A stretch of 64,000 bases of DNA. It comes from Rhodosporidiobolus odoratus (lineage: Eukaryota > Basidiomycota > Microbotryomycetes > Sporidiobolales > Sporidiobolaceae). The stretch is from the NCBI GenBank assembly GCA_034387635.1, contig JAOANU010000027.1:62001-126000 (forward strand), written 5' to 3'. A program made the position numbers and the translations under genes. Shown here in pieces: positions 22,188 to 32,235 of this stretch (the stretch's first letter is position 1; every line of letters begins with the position of its first letter). The notes beneath the pieces are model-generated. The model was not told where the DNA came from, made no database searches, and was given only the letters and a program-made list of their open reading frames with translations.

Positions 22188-24672
22188 ATGTCAACGCGAC
22201 AACTCGCTCCCGATTCGTCCTCCTCCGCGTTCGTCGATCTACTCGTAGAGCTACACGGCCGGCGACAGAGATCACTGATACCTCAGTCAAGCTTGCCTCG
22301 CCGCCTCATCATCCCCGCAGCGATGGACGCGCTCATCGACGCCCGCGAGGAGGAAGACTTCCAACGCGCCATTGCACTCTCGCTAGCAGAGCAGCAAGGC
22401 GGAGGACTCGCCAGTACTCCTCGACATACTATATCTAGCGCCACGTCGAGTCGCAAACGCCCCAGAGCTAATCGCGAGCCATCTCCTGCCTCGAAACGAA
22501 CGGCATCGTCTCCCACCCTGTCCTCTTCCTGCGGCAACGACCTCTACCTCGAGCTACTTCAGTATCAGACACAAGCTATGCAGCGCGGCTACCGCGGTGA
22601 CGCGTCAGCCTCGGCAATCAGCTACGAGCGACTCGAGACATGGCAAGTCGCCGCGTTAGATCTGGCGCAGTCACCCCAAATGCAAGCCATAGCACCGCAA
22701 CTCATGCACAGACTGCAAGAGGTGGCTCTCGGCTCAGATGCAGAAACAGACAAGCGGGAGGGAAAGGTCCCGGAGGTACAGCCTTGGCGTGCGTTCCCCT
22801 TTCTTCTTTCTTTCTCTTGCCTTGTAGTAAGCTGACCAACAACGCATCGGCAGCCGAGGGTCTCGCCAGATACCGAAACGGCGCACTTCGTATCACAAGG
22901 ACTCCCGGTCGAGCTACCGCTAGCACGCCCAATTGCATCGAGGTCGGCGAAGTGCTGAGGAAAGAGTCTATGCTCGGCGGCTTTATCGGTGGGTTCATCC
23001 TCGAGCACGACTTTCTCGTTCCGTTCTTGCCTGTCGAAGGCTCGGGACCACACTCGAGGCGGGATGTTCCGGTACGTAGCCTGTTCCGTGTATTCTCGCT
23101 CGAAAGCTTTCCTTCCTTTCTTCATCCTGACTTTGCCACATTCACCGACTCCTTCTCCTTCGCGCAGCTGTATATCTCTCGAGACCTCGATGCGGATCCC
23201 CTGCGCAACCTTGCCTGCTTCCAAGCTGGGGTGTCCATTCCCGTACCGTCGAACGACAAGCTCACTCAGAAAGACGGCGAGAAGGTCGCCGACCCCCTTT
23301 GCGAGCTCTAAAGGCGCATGCTCGGTCCCAACTGGAACGCCTCGTATCCTTGGACGTCCGGCTGCGCTCACAGCAAGTTCTTTCTCATCCGCTATGAAGG
23401 GTTCTTGCTTCTCGGCATCACTTCCTGCAACTTCATGAGGATCGATATGGAGCTGTCGGACAACGTGCGCTGCGGTCGTCTCTCCTTCTGACCTCGCATC
23501 TGACTGATTCTCATCGACTGCTACGAGTAGCACTGGTTCATCATGTCCTTCCCCGAACTCCCCACTCCCGCACGGCTCGATCAGGTAACGCCTTTCGAGC
23601 AGATGCTCCTTTCTCACTGCTTTTCCCGCGACTGCCCTCAAGTCTTTCTCGACCTCATCTCGCGCTGCTACGACTTCTCCGCCGCTCAAGACCGCTGTCA
23701 CCTCGTCGTCTCTGAGGCGAAGGTCAAGCACGGCGCTGTCGCGGATAGCTATGGCGCCCTTCGCCTAAACGCGCTGGCTCGTCAGCTCATCGATAAGAAG
23801 TATATCAAGAAGGACCGACTCGAACTAGAGATCTGCACTGGTAGCGTGGGCGTACTCAACGAGACTTGGGTGAGAAAGATGGATTGGGTGTTGAAGGGGA
23901 AGAGGGTGGACAAACTAATGGAGATGATCGAAGAGAACGAGGTGGATCAGCTGGAGATGCCGGAGTGGAGGGTCGTGTTTCCGACGAAGCAGAACGTATG
24001 GAGCTGCCATGACGCGGTACGGGAGGTACGCTTCTGTTTCATGCTCGCCTTTTCCTCCCGGCTGGTCCTGTTCTCTTCTTCGTCTACCGTACTCTTCGTG
24101 CGCATCGCTAACGTGCCTACGGGTCCGTCGTGCAGGCCGCCTCGAACATCGGCTGCAGCATCCGTAACGACAAATGGCCTACTACTCCATCCTCTATCCA
24201 ATCCCTCTTTCACGACTACACCTCCAAAGACCCCGGCCGACTCTTCCACCAAAAGCTCATCCTCTGGCTTGACAAGCACGACTATCTCCCACCTTCTCCC
24301 GCTTCGACCTTTTACGCTGCCGATTCGCCCGAAGCGCCTGATCCTTATCCCCCCTTCATGCTCTACCTCGGCTCTCATAACCTCTCGCAGAACGCTTGGG
24401 GCGACGTCGCTCCCAACCGATCCGACTGAGAACCGAAGCTTCTCAGCAGCGGGAATCTCGAGCTCGGAATTGTTGTCACTGGGGAAGTGGCGGAGGACAT
24501 GCTTGAGCCTGGAAGTCGATGGGAGGACTTGATCACGTATGAGAGACCGGTGAAGCAGTATGGGGAGGGGGACATGCCGTGGAACTCGCCGGCGTGGATC
24601 AGGGAAGAGAAGTTAGTCTTTTTAATTCAGTCAAGGGCGGGAGAATGTAGGTGGGCTGGTTGCATTGCTTGA
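22188..24672 (+). pseudogene. TDP1-like (tyrosyl-DNA phosphodiesterase family) gene with UIM and two in-frame stops
   Basis: TDP1 enzymes are phospholipase-D-fold proteins that remove topoisomerase I peptides from DNA 3' ends, using two HxK motifs. The frame starts at MSTRQLAP (22188) or MDALIDAR (22323). A ubiquitin-interacting motif is seen in EEEDFQRAIALSLAEQQ. Later exons give GGFIGGFILEHDFLVPFLPV, the first motif in CAHSKFFLIRYEG (about 23361-23390), HWFIMSFPELP, the second in LFHQKLILW (about 24240), then LGSHNLSQNAWG, and a late segment GDMPWNSPAW. Order and spacing match TDP1. A TAA at 23309-23311 lies before the first HxK segment and a TGA at 24427-24429 after NAWG. Both are in the homologous frame and cannot be removed by an obvious intron. 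So the gene looks disabled, unless the stops are sequence errors or read through. An apparent 369-aa minus-strand frame over it is a shadow. Confidence 0.7.
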
Positions 24673-25196
24673 CACTTATTACCTATATCAATGGGAGCTT
24701 TAGACTGGGCATGCGGGAAGCAGAATAGATGGTGTTTGTCCCTTTCGAGTGCTTCGGCGCCTTAGAGCGGCGTTTGAGAAGGTTAACCATTACATCCCGG
24801 ACCTTGCCCCCTCCTCTAGTCATTGCACAGATTGGATACCAGCATGGACTAGCCCCTGACGATGATCGCTATCCAGCATTCGCTGTTTCGCAAGGCCTGA
24901 CACGGTCAGTTGCAGAGATGGAAGTTGTCAATTCCTGCGCATTCCTACCCAGGGAGAGCGACAGCGTCAAGCAAGGCGTGGGCAGAGCACCGGGTAGGGG
25001 ACCAGTCAGGTTCTTTCCGGCGACAGCAGAGGCGAAGCAGCAGCACTGACGAGTATCTTCTCCGGCGATGCTGTGCCGGGTCGACCTCTCCTTTTTCGTC
25101 CTCTTCCGCGGTACCTCCGCCTCTCAAAGTCATTTCCATGCTCTCGGAAAGCTGTCAACCGTGCTCTGCTCTGCTTTATCTGCTCGCCTCAGCTCC
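24673..25196. other. Intergenic region upstream of paralog B
   Basis: Contains an open stretch (VFVPFECFGALERRLRR) at 24729-25049 that is not clearly part of either neighbour. The rest is pyrimidine-rich leader before the ATG at 25197. Confidence 0.3.
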
Positions 25197-26758
25197 ATGT
25201 CAGCCACAGACCCACAACACGTGGCATGGACTGCCTGGATGAACCATGTCGCCTATCTTAAGTGGACTCTTGAGCAGGACGGAATCGTGTTCGATCCCGT
25301 GCGGGGTGACCAACCTGCGGACGAACGGATGCGAGACTACGCCCCGTGGCAAACAACTCTGTACGAGGTCGTCTCGCAATCGGTGTTTCGCAAGCTTCCG
25401 TCGGTTGGTCAGCAAGACTTGATCCAAGAGATCAGGAATCTGCAGAACAGGATGGGTAAGACAATCGCAGGCGCGCGGGATTTGGTGCGTGTATAACTCA
25501 GCTCCTGGGCCGACTGCGTCGAAGCAGTTTGCAGTAAGCTGATGCCCGGTTTCTGTTTTTCCGTACAGCCCCGCCTCAAGGTCGCTGCCGGCAGGCCTGC
25601 ACTCTATGGAGAGTATGCTCGTCTACTTGTGCGTGGAATCGGCTGTCTCTTGGCAGGCAGGTCAGTAATTGAGCTACTCATGTCATGCAGGTTGTGCTCA
25701 GGGTTGCCGAAATCCTTAGCACTGCATGTTCTCCCCAGACAGGAGTGCCCGCCGCAAGTGCATTGGAGTTCCGGACCGCTGTCCTGGACTGTACCAGCGA
25801 ATCCAAATGGGCCAACAACCATGTCTGGCCTATTACAAGGCAAAAGGAGTGCATTGAGGAGCTCGGGTGGGCGCTGGCTCTGGTCGAGCAACCCGGCAGC
25901 GACTTCGACAATGTTCTGGTGCGTCTACCTTCCACACTTCTCGATACTGCTGCATATTCACGGCGGGACCGCACTTCTAGTCTGCAAGCATCGTCCAGGC
26001 ACCGCAGTCTTTTCCTCTACTTTCCTCCCTCCTTGTATGTCCTCAGCTCAGGACTGCAGTCTTCACCTTGGCAAAGGTCGCTGATTAGTTCCCTGAGCTG
26101 CAAGCAGGCAGGCAAATCTCAAGGCATTCCTTTCAGCAATATGCAAGGTCCTACTCTTGCACCCTCGCTCCCGCCGGGTTACGCAGGGCGCACCATTGCC
26201 CCACCACCCATTCCTGAGCATCTCAGGCTCCCCACAGTGACCCTCGCTCTCAAGCAACTTCACGATGTGGTCTGCAAATACCAAGTGAGCGAGATGAAGA
26301 GCTTGAAGGAACTTGAGGCTGCATGCACCAATCATGCCCAGTGGCTTCCTCGGGCTCAAAGAGCTGTAGCCTACTACCTGGTTCACACCACTAATGAAGT
26401 GGAAAGAGGAAAATACCTGTCGCGGGTACAGTTGCCATTCTTTCTTTGCTGGCCACTAAGCTAATCACTGCAATCAGCAGGCTGACCTACGTTCCCTGCG
26501 TACCAGATTGTGGATGATGTGTGGCTGGCCGTGAGGTGGGCCAATGAAAACCCGGCTGTTTCCCCGCCTGCATATGCACAAGGAGTTTGTTGACTTCCCC
26601 TCCGAAGACCACAAGATTGTTGCAGACCATCCATGGTACCTTACTCACCTCATGCCGCACCGCAGACGCAGTACCAACCCTACTCCCTCGGTGCTCGCCA
26701 TCTCAGCCTCCGCCAAGCCAGAGTCTACCAACAAGGTGCAACCTCCTCCCGGTTCTGA
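25197..26758 (+). CDS. Unrecognised protein, paralog B of the two-copy family
   Basis: Exons 25197-25484, 25569-25628, 25691-25918, 26108-26425, 26507-26584 and 26666-26758 give about 354 aa, all introns phase 0. Exon order matches the gene at 6416-8035, and every boundary falls at a matching residue (GARDL, ARLL, FDNVL, KYLSR). The Met (MSATDPQH) is at the same place relative to the first conserved segment. The last splice (26585-26665) is inferred. Without it the frame stops at 26591-26593, while the segment after it (SLGARHLSLRQAR, ending SSRF) matches the tail of paralog A (SLGAPRLSYRQGR, ending FSAF). A one-base indel instead of an intron is the alternative. Function unknown; soluble, helical-looking, with a Pro-rich linker in exon 4. 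The copies lie 17 kb apart on the same strand. Confidence 0.65.
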
Positions 26759-27032
26759 TTCGCTCCGACATCTCCGGGTAAATGCGCTAGGTAGTGGGCT
26801 GTTGCATAAGGGCAGTGTCTGTCAAAATTGTCTCCAAATTTCTTTCTGTTCATCTTGACTGTCTAGCCGGAAGAAATATACCAGTCACAAGGACAGCAAT
26901 TCAGGGATTGTACTCCAAGTGCAAGTCATGAAATTGTGGAGCTATGGATACTAGAGCTGCCGCTTGCCGCTCAGACTATCTACAGTAGGGACACCCTATA
27001 AGGAACACATTGGTTTGAGGGATCTTTGTTCC

Positions 27033-27067
<35 letters not shown>

Positions 27068-27115
27068 TCGTTTCAAGTCGCTTCGAGCAATAAAGCCCAC
27101 GTGGACCATCTAAGT

Positions 27116-27118
27116 GGG

Positions 27119-27152
<34 letters not shown>
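27116..27152. repeat. Poly-G tract
   Basis: About 30 consecutive G, broken once near the start, in the 3' untranslated part of the LINE (poly-C in the element's own sense). Confidence 0.9.
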
Positions 27153-27273
27153 GGTATAGTAACTACTACAGATGAGAACTAAAGTGGAAGTATAGTGGAC
27201 GAAATGGAAAGTGAGAAAAAGGCAAGACAAAAACTTCGACGCTCCGCCCCACCTCTCCTCTTCGCCTCGAAAC

Positions 27274-29407
27274 TCATCTCCTGCCCGTCGAACCAACTCT
27301 GCCGCCTTGAACGCCCCGGCATCCACCCCTACCGCTCCGACTCGACCCCCTACCGCTGCTTGCACGACCCCCCACGACCTGCTTTCCCCGCACCACCCGC
27401 CCGCTCTTCGTCTCCTCCTCTTCCTTCGACTTCACCGAAAAGCGCACATGATAGCGCGAGAAGCGCTCAGTAGCGAGCACGAACGCCAAGGTGTGAGGGA
27501 TGGTGGTGTGGGACGTGAGGAGGAAAGAGAGGTCTTGATAATGGGTGCCGACGGATTTGGCGAGGTCGGAGCGTTGAGAGCGGTAAAGAGGGCAGGAGAG
27601 GAGGAAGTGGGAGAGGGTCTCAGGTGCGTTCCCACACTCACAGCGGTCGGTTGGCGAGGTGCGAGAGCGGTAGCGATCGGCCAGGAGGTGGGAGTGGCCG
27701 TTCCGGAGTTGGGTGAGAAGGGAGGAGAGAGGGCGAGGAAGGGACTTGTGGAGGCGGAGAACATGTCGAGAGGGTTGGTGGTGATCGACACGACGAAGGG
27801 GAGCGCCGCGGACGCCGGGCGCGCGCCAAAGGGCGTTCCAGCGAGCAGGGAGGGCGAGGTCAAATTCTGCAAGGAGTGCGGACCTCGACTTCGAGAGATC
27901 ACCCCCACTGACCACATCAATTCCATCCCCCTCCTCCCCCTCCTCGCCACCTTCCTCTCCCTCCACAGCACGCTTCGAAGCCGTCTTTGCCGCCGCATCC
28001 GCGGCTTCATTCCCGTCGACACCAACGTGACCCGGAACCCAGTGCACAGTGAAGGAGACATTGGGAAAGGTGGAGAGGAGGGAGTGGTACAAGGTAAGAT
28101 TCTTTCGGCGGAGGTGTTGGCCGGAAGTTGGAGCGGGAGAGCAGGAGTTGAGGACGGCAGACTGGTTGTCGAGGAAAAGGTGGATTGGAGTCGGAGAGGA
28201 ACCGGGGGTCGGGCGAGAGGCAAGAATGGCGGGGACGGTAGAAAGGGCGAGGTGGACGCCAACGAGCTCGGCAGCGTAGACAGGCTGATGCTGACCCAGT
28301 GCCAACCCTTTCGCAGGAAATACCCATCCGTTCTCTTCCTCCTCACCCTCCGCCGCTCTTCTCCTCCACGCCAGCGATGCCCCGGCTCGACCTTCCATCA
28401 GCGAACCATCGGAGTAGAGGATGAGGGCGGATGCGGGCGCGTTTGCCAGCACCGCTGAGTGGGCAAGAAGGGCGAGATTCTTGTCGGGGGCAATAGAGAT
28501 TCGAGGGACGCTGAGGTGCGTAGTTCCTGGCTCTAACGACGTGCGAGGGTCGATTATCTCGATACGAAGGGAAGAGAGGTGGGGGAAGGCGAGGAAGAGG
28601 CGGGAAAGGGGGGAAGGATGTTTGGCGGAGGACATGTACTGGTCGGAGAGGAAGGGGTGGAGCGGGTGACGGGCTGGAAGAGTATGGTGTCGAACTGAGG
28701 AACGATAGGCAGCTCGCTCAAGGCGAAGCTCGGTGGGGAAGAGGTAGGCTGAGACCTCGAGTGCTGGGAGGGAAGTCGACTGGAGGCCGCCTGAGATGAA
28801 TCGCGCGGCTTCGCGCTGAACGGTGTCGAGGCGTTGGATGGCGTGCGCATGGCCTGGCGCTTTCCACCACAGCACGGAGAGGTAGTCGAGTCGAGGAAAA
28901 ACGCACGAGATGACGAGTTGACGAGCAACGGAAAAACTGACCCCCCTCGTCACGCTCGACAGCGCTCGCAAGCCGTGAAGCGCCTTCTGTCCTGATGCCA
29001 CCCTCTCCTCCACAAGGTCCCGCAACCTCAACTCGCCATCCAGCGGTACCCCCAAAAACCGCATCTTCTCCTTCCTCGGCACTTCCACCCCACAAACCAC
29101 CATCCTGACCCCCTCTGCCTCGACTCTCCACTTCTTACCCCTTGCAAAGACCATCCACCCCGACTTCTCAGGCTCAAAGACCGTTGAGCTCTTCTCCCCC
29201 CATTTCTCCACCCTCGACACCCGCTCCTGCAGCTTACGCACCGCTTCCGTCACCGTCTTACCCCACGACAAGGCAAACAGGTCGTGGACAAAGCCAACAC
29301 CTGCGGTTGAAGGCGAGGAGAAGGCGTCAAGGAGGCCGGAGTTGTAGAGGGTGTACAGGAGAGGGGAAAGTGGGGAGCCTTGAGGAAGGCCGCAGTTGCC
29401 GTCGAGG
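27274..29407 (-). pseudogene. LINE ORF2 fragment: end of reverse transcriptase, RNase H, zinc-knuckle-like C-terminus
   Basis: The readable frame begins in reverse transcriptase with GLPQGSPLSPLLYTLYNSGL and then GVGFVHDLFAL, where the usual F-x-D-D reads F-V-H-D, so one catalytic aspartate is replaced. It continues open for about 700 codons. RNase H residues are seen in ALILYSDGSL, YAAELVGVHLAL, FLDNQSAVL and VHWVPGHVGVDGNEAADAAAK. A C-terminal Cys/His cluster follows (CECGNAPETLSHFLLSCPL), typical of Tad/I-type fungal LINEs. Everything upstream (ORF1, endonuclease, most of RT) is missing. The long intact frame implies recent insertion. It cannot move by itself. Confidence 0.85.
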
Positions 29408-29791
29408 CTTACAGAGTGGCATTTATTACAAAGGTTGACCTATACCATATTGTAGCCTTTGCTCTGATTCCTCGACAACTTGTCTCTGTTCTGCGCTGGC
29501 TAGTGTACAGACCGAGGAGAATGAGCTTGAAGCTGGGAAGGTTGTATCTCACTAAGTCCCGCCGGGTAAGGCGTAAGTGCAGAGAGAAAGGAAAGTCCGA
29601 GGTTGAGGGTTACCCGGTTCACTTCTCTATCTCGGGACTTTTTAAAAATGCCTGCAAAAAGTGCCCACAAAGACTGTCACAGCTTGAGTACAATGCTTGC
29701 AGGCCTTTAAAACACTGAGAGAAGGCAGAAGTATAGATGAGAGGAGAGAGAGAGAAGCAAAAAGAAGGTTCACTCTTCTTGGCCCGTGCGT

Positions 29792-29882
29792 GAATTGAAC
29801 CGGCTAGTTGTCATGGAGGCCAAAAAGGCGGCTCAGCCACAGTCAAAAAGCATCCGTCGATAACCAACTGCACTATCGGTTT
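29792..29882 (-). ncRNA. Degenerate tRNA-like sequence with pol III A and B boxes
   Basis: On the minus strand, TAGTGCAGTTGG (29864-29875) fits the A-box consensus and GGTTCAATTC (29792-29801) fits the B box, about 62 nt apart. Stems do not fold into a full cloverleaf: the D and T stems have mismatches. I read it as a decayed tRNA or a SINE head within TIR-1, not a working tRNA gene. Confidence 0.3.
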
Positions 29883-30193
29883 AGTACACACGCCTCTCGG
29901 CCAACAGCAATGCTATACTGTAACCCAGCATAACAAACTTTTGCCCCCCTCAGCCGTTTGTTCCCTATAGGGCTGTTTTGATCCTGGCACCTTACAACAG
30001 GCATGGGAAATTGACTTTCTGGTTCTTACAGAGTGGCATTTTTTATAGGGATGGTTGATATAGAGGGTCCCTACTGTAGCTGAGCTGAGTTGGGCAGGGA
30101 CAACTCGGCTATATAGCTGAGACTGCGGGGATCACCGATGTCGAACCAGAACGGCAAGACCAGGAAGACTGTGATGGAAAGAGAAGTGATGAT

Positions 30194-30429
30194 AGTTGAT
30201 TTGAACTAGACGACGACAGAGAGAGACTGGCAGCAAGCGGTAAGATGCGTGAGCGACTTAAGTTGCAATAGAAACTATACAAGAGAACATATAACGAACC
30301 TGGCAGCAAGCGGTAAGATGCGTGAGCGACTTAAGGAAAAGAAGCTCCCGCATCCGCTGCTGCCAATCTACTCAAGTTCCTCTTCTCTCTCCTCACACCT
30401 TCTTCGCGTCACCACTACCCCTTTTCACA
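30194..30429 (-). repeat. Copia-1 3' LTR
   Basis: 236 nt, similar along its length to the LTRs at 41240, 42245 and 53523. It contains two copies of a ~32-nt direct repeat beginning CTGGCAGCAAGCGGTAAGAT (first at 30227). Confidence 0.85.
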
Positions 30430-31985
30430 CCCTCCCTCGCAAAGGAGGTCCCTCAATCCACACCTCGCCAAAAACAGAACGTGCTTCGCTCCTCCTAACC
30501 CCTTCGTCAGAGAATTCGCCACCATGTCGTCCGTCGGGATCCACTTCAGGGTGAGCGTACCGTTGTCGACGAGTTCTCGGGTGACATGATAATGAACGCC
30601 GATGTGCTTCGTGCGAGAGTGAGAGGTTGGATGAGATGCGAGGAGAAGAGAACCCGAGTTGTCGCCTCAAATGAGTGTCGGTGACGTCGTTGGGTAACCG
30701 AGATCGCGGAGGAGAGCCCGCAGCCACAACGCTTCCCTTGCCGCCTCCGAGAGGGCGACGTATTCGGCCTCCGTCGACGATATTGCCACCGATTTTTGTC
30801 TCCTCGAAATCCACGACACCGCCATTGCCTACAACGAGTCCCACCCAATACCATACACGTAACCCAATACTGACCGCCTCGTGTCCCGGTCTCCCGCATG
30901 GTCGCTGTCCGTCCAGCACGTGAGGAGATCGCTGGAGAAAGGCATGGGGGAGGGGTGTTAACGCAGTCCCATGTTGATTTTGCCAGTGAGAAAACGGGCA
31001 ATTCAAACGAGGATGGCCCAGTGGCGTGCTGCTGGACAGGTGGAGAAGCGGGAGGCAAAGGAAAGAGCGAAGGCGAGGTCGGGTCGAGTACAGGAAGAAA
31101 GGTAAACAAACGCCCCGAGAAGTTCTCGGTAGGGGCAGTCGTGGCGTTCGTCTTTGGTTGCAGGTGTGATGGACGAGTAGTCGGAGTCGAGCGGGGTGGT
31201 GCGAGAGGTTAACCCCCCAGCAAAGAAACGCTCGAGGATCGAGCGGGCGTAGTGCGACTGGTCCAACTCCACCGCTCCGTCCTTCCCTCGACGCACCCGC
31301 ATACCCAGGAAAAGTCCCGTGTCAACCCTCTTGAGTTTTCCCTCCAGCTTAGCGCTCAACTCGTCCAGAACCTCATCGAGGTCATCATCTCCAACAACCA
31401 GACCATCGTCCACATGCGTGGGGATGATGGCCACCTTCCCTCCTCTTCTTCTCACATAAAGCCCATGATCCGCATCACTCCTCCTAAACCCTAACGCTTC
31501 CAACGCCGTCCTCAACACCTTCTGCCATTCCCTCCCTCCTTGCCTCAAACCATACAGCGCCTTCCTCAAGCGCCTCACCGCCAACGGTCTTGCGGAGTCG
31601 GAGAAACCGGGCAGCTGCTTGATGTAGATCTCTTGGTCGAGTATGCCGAGGAGGTAGGCGTTTGAGATGTCGAATTGACAATAAGCCCAGGACGGGTTGG
31701 CGGCGAGAAGGGCGTAGACGACGCGTACGGTGGTAAGGCGGACTGTAGAGGAGAACGTCTCATTGTAATCCACCCCTTCCACCTGCATATCCCCCCTCGC
31801 GACAAGCCTTGCCTTATATTTTATCACCCTTCCATCCGCGTCCCTCTTTATCAGCAACACCCACTTCACCGAGATTGCCCGCCTTCCTGCCGGTAAATCC
31901 ACCAACTCTTCTTCCCATGTTCCGGTCGCCTCAAAGGCTGCCAACTCCGTCAACATTGCGTCGATCCATTTTTCCACGTCCGGAC
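30430..31985 (-). pseudogene. Copia-1 pol, C-terminal part: reverse transcriptase and RNase H
   Basis: The RVT_2-type reverse transcriptase is open from GPDVEKWIDAML (31985) to ARHWAILV (31003). It has WVLLIKRDADG, ARLVARGDMQVEGVDY, DISNAYLLG and IIPTHVDDGLVVG, so the V-D-D catalytic motif is intact. The same frame goes on through RNase H (AISSTEAEYVALSEAARE, GDNSGSLLLASHPTSHSRTK) but carries several stops. Two lie where Copia-2 has arginine (TGA after ILV and after TLI) and one where Copia-2 has tryptophan (TAG after WDSL). The segment joins in frame to the part at 37304 once Ty3-A and one CGGCC are removed. Confidence 0.85.
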
Positions 31986-31990
31986 CGGCC

Positions 31991-32235
31991 TGGAAGGCGG
32001 GTATGGATCCACCAACACTGGGCGCTAGCTAAGGAGAACCGTTGTGTATTACTGGTTCAATCCGTTAGCGAATGCGTAAGGCTACAAAATGAGAGCAACA
32101 CACCTGGTTTAATCCGTTAGCGAATGCGTAAGGAGAGAACCAGATGTTGCCTCCGGAGGTTCGACTACCATCACTCAACAATTCCGTTCCTTCCTTCTTC
32201 ACTCTTCCATCCGTGAGTAAGGCACTAGCCTTACA
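31991..32235 (-). repeat. Ty3-A 3' LTR
   Basis: 245 bp. Contains two copies of TTAGCGAATGCGTAAGG. The pol stop codon (32231-32233) uses the first bases of the LTR in element sense. Confidence 0.93.

Larger units (their letters stand above)
27041..29407 (-). mobile_element. 5'-truncated LINE (non-LTR retrotransposon)
   Basis: A minus-strand element flanked by a perfect 9-bp target duplication, CTTACAGAG, at 27032-27040 and 29408-29416. The 5' end is cut inside the reverse transcriptase domain, as usual for LINEs. The 3' end on the minus strand finishes in a (TC)n tract rather than poly(A). The empty site is preserved in the related element TIR-2. Confidence 0.85.
26983..30076. mobile_element. 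TIR-1: TA-flanked DNA transposon remnant (Tc1/mariner-pogo-like ends) carrying a LINE
   Basis: Left end CAGTAGGGACACCCTATAAG follows a TA (26981-26982). Right end (reverse complement) CAGTAGGGACCCTCTATA is followed by TA (30077-30078). Removing the LINE (27041-29407 plus one copy of its 9-bp target duplication) leaves about 720 bp. Its left part aligns base for base with the inverted right end of TIR-2 near 55.2 kb. No transposase gene is visible, so it is non-autonomous or decayed. Superfamily inferred from the TA duplication and the CAGTAG end. Confidence 0.8.

Noticed and set aside
22622..23731. A 369-codon open frame on the minus strand
   Set aside because: It lies antisense to the TDP1-like exons and introns, has no domain, and its composition is that of a reverse-strand shadow in GC-rich coding DNA.
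28000..29130. Several 100-300 codon plus-strand frames across the LINE
   Set aside because: They are antisense shadows of the long LINE ORF2 frame, which has RT and RNase H motifs.
29770..29910. Functional tRNA gene
   Set aside because: A and B boxes are present, but the acceptor, D and T stems do not pair well and no clear anticodon arm forms.
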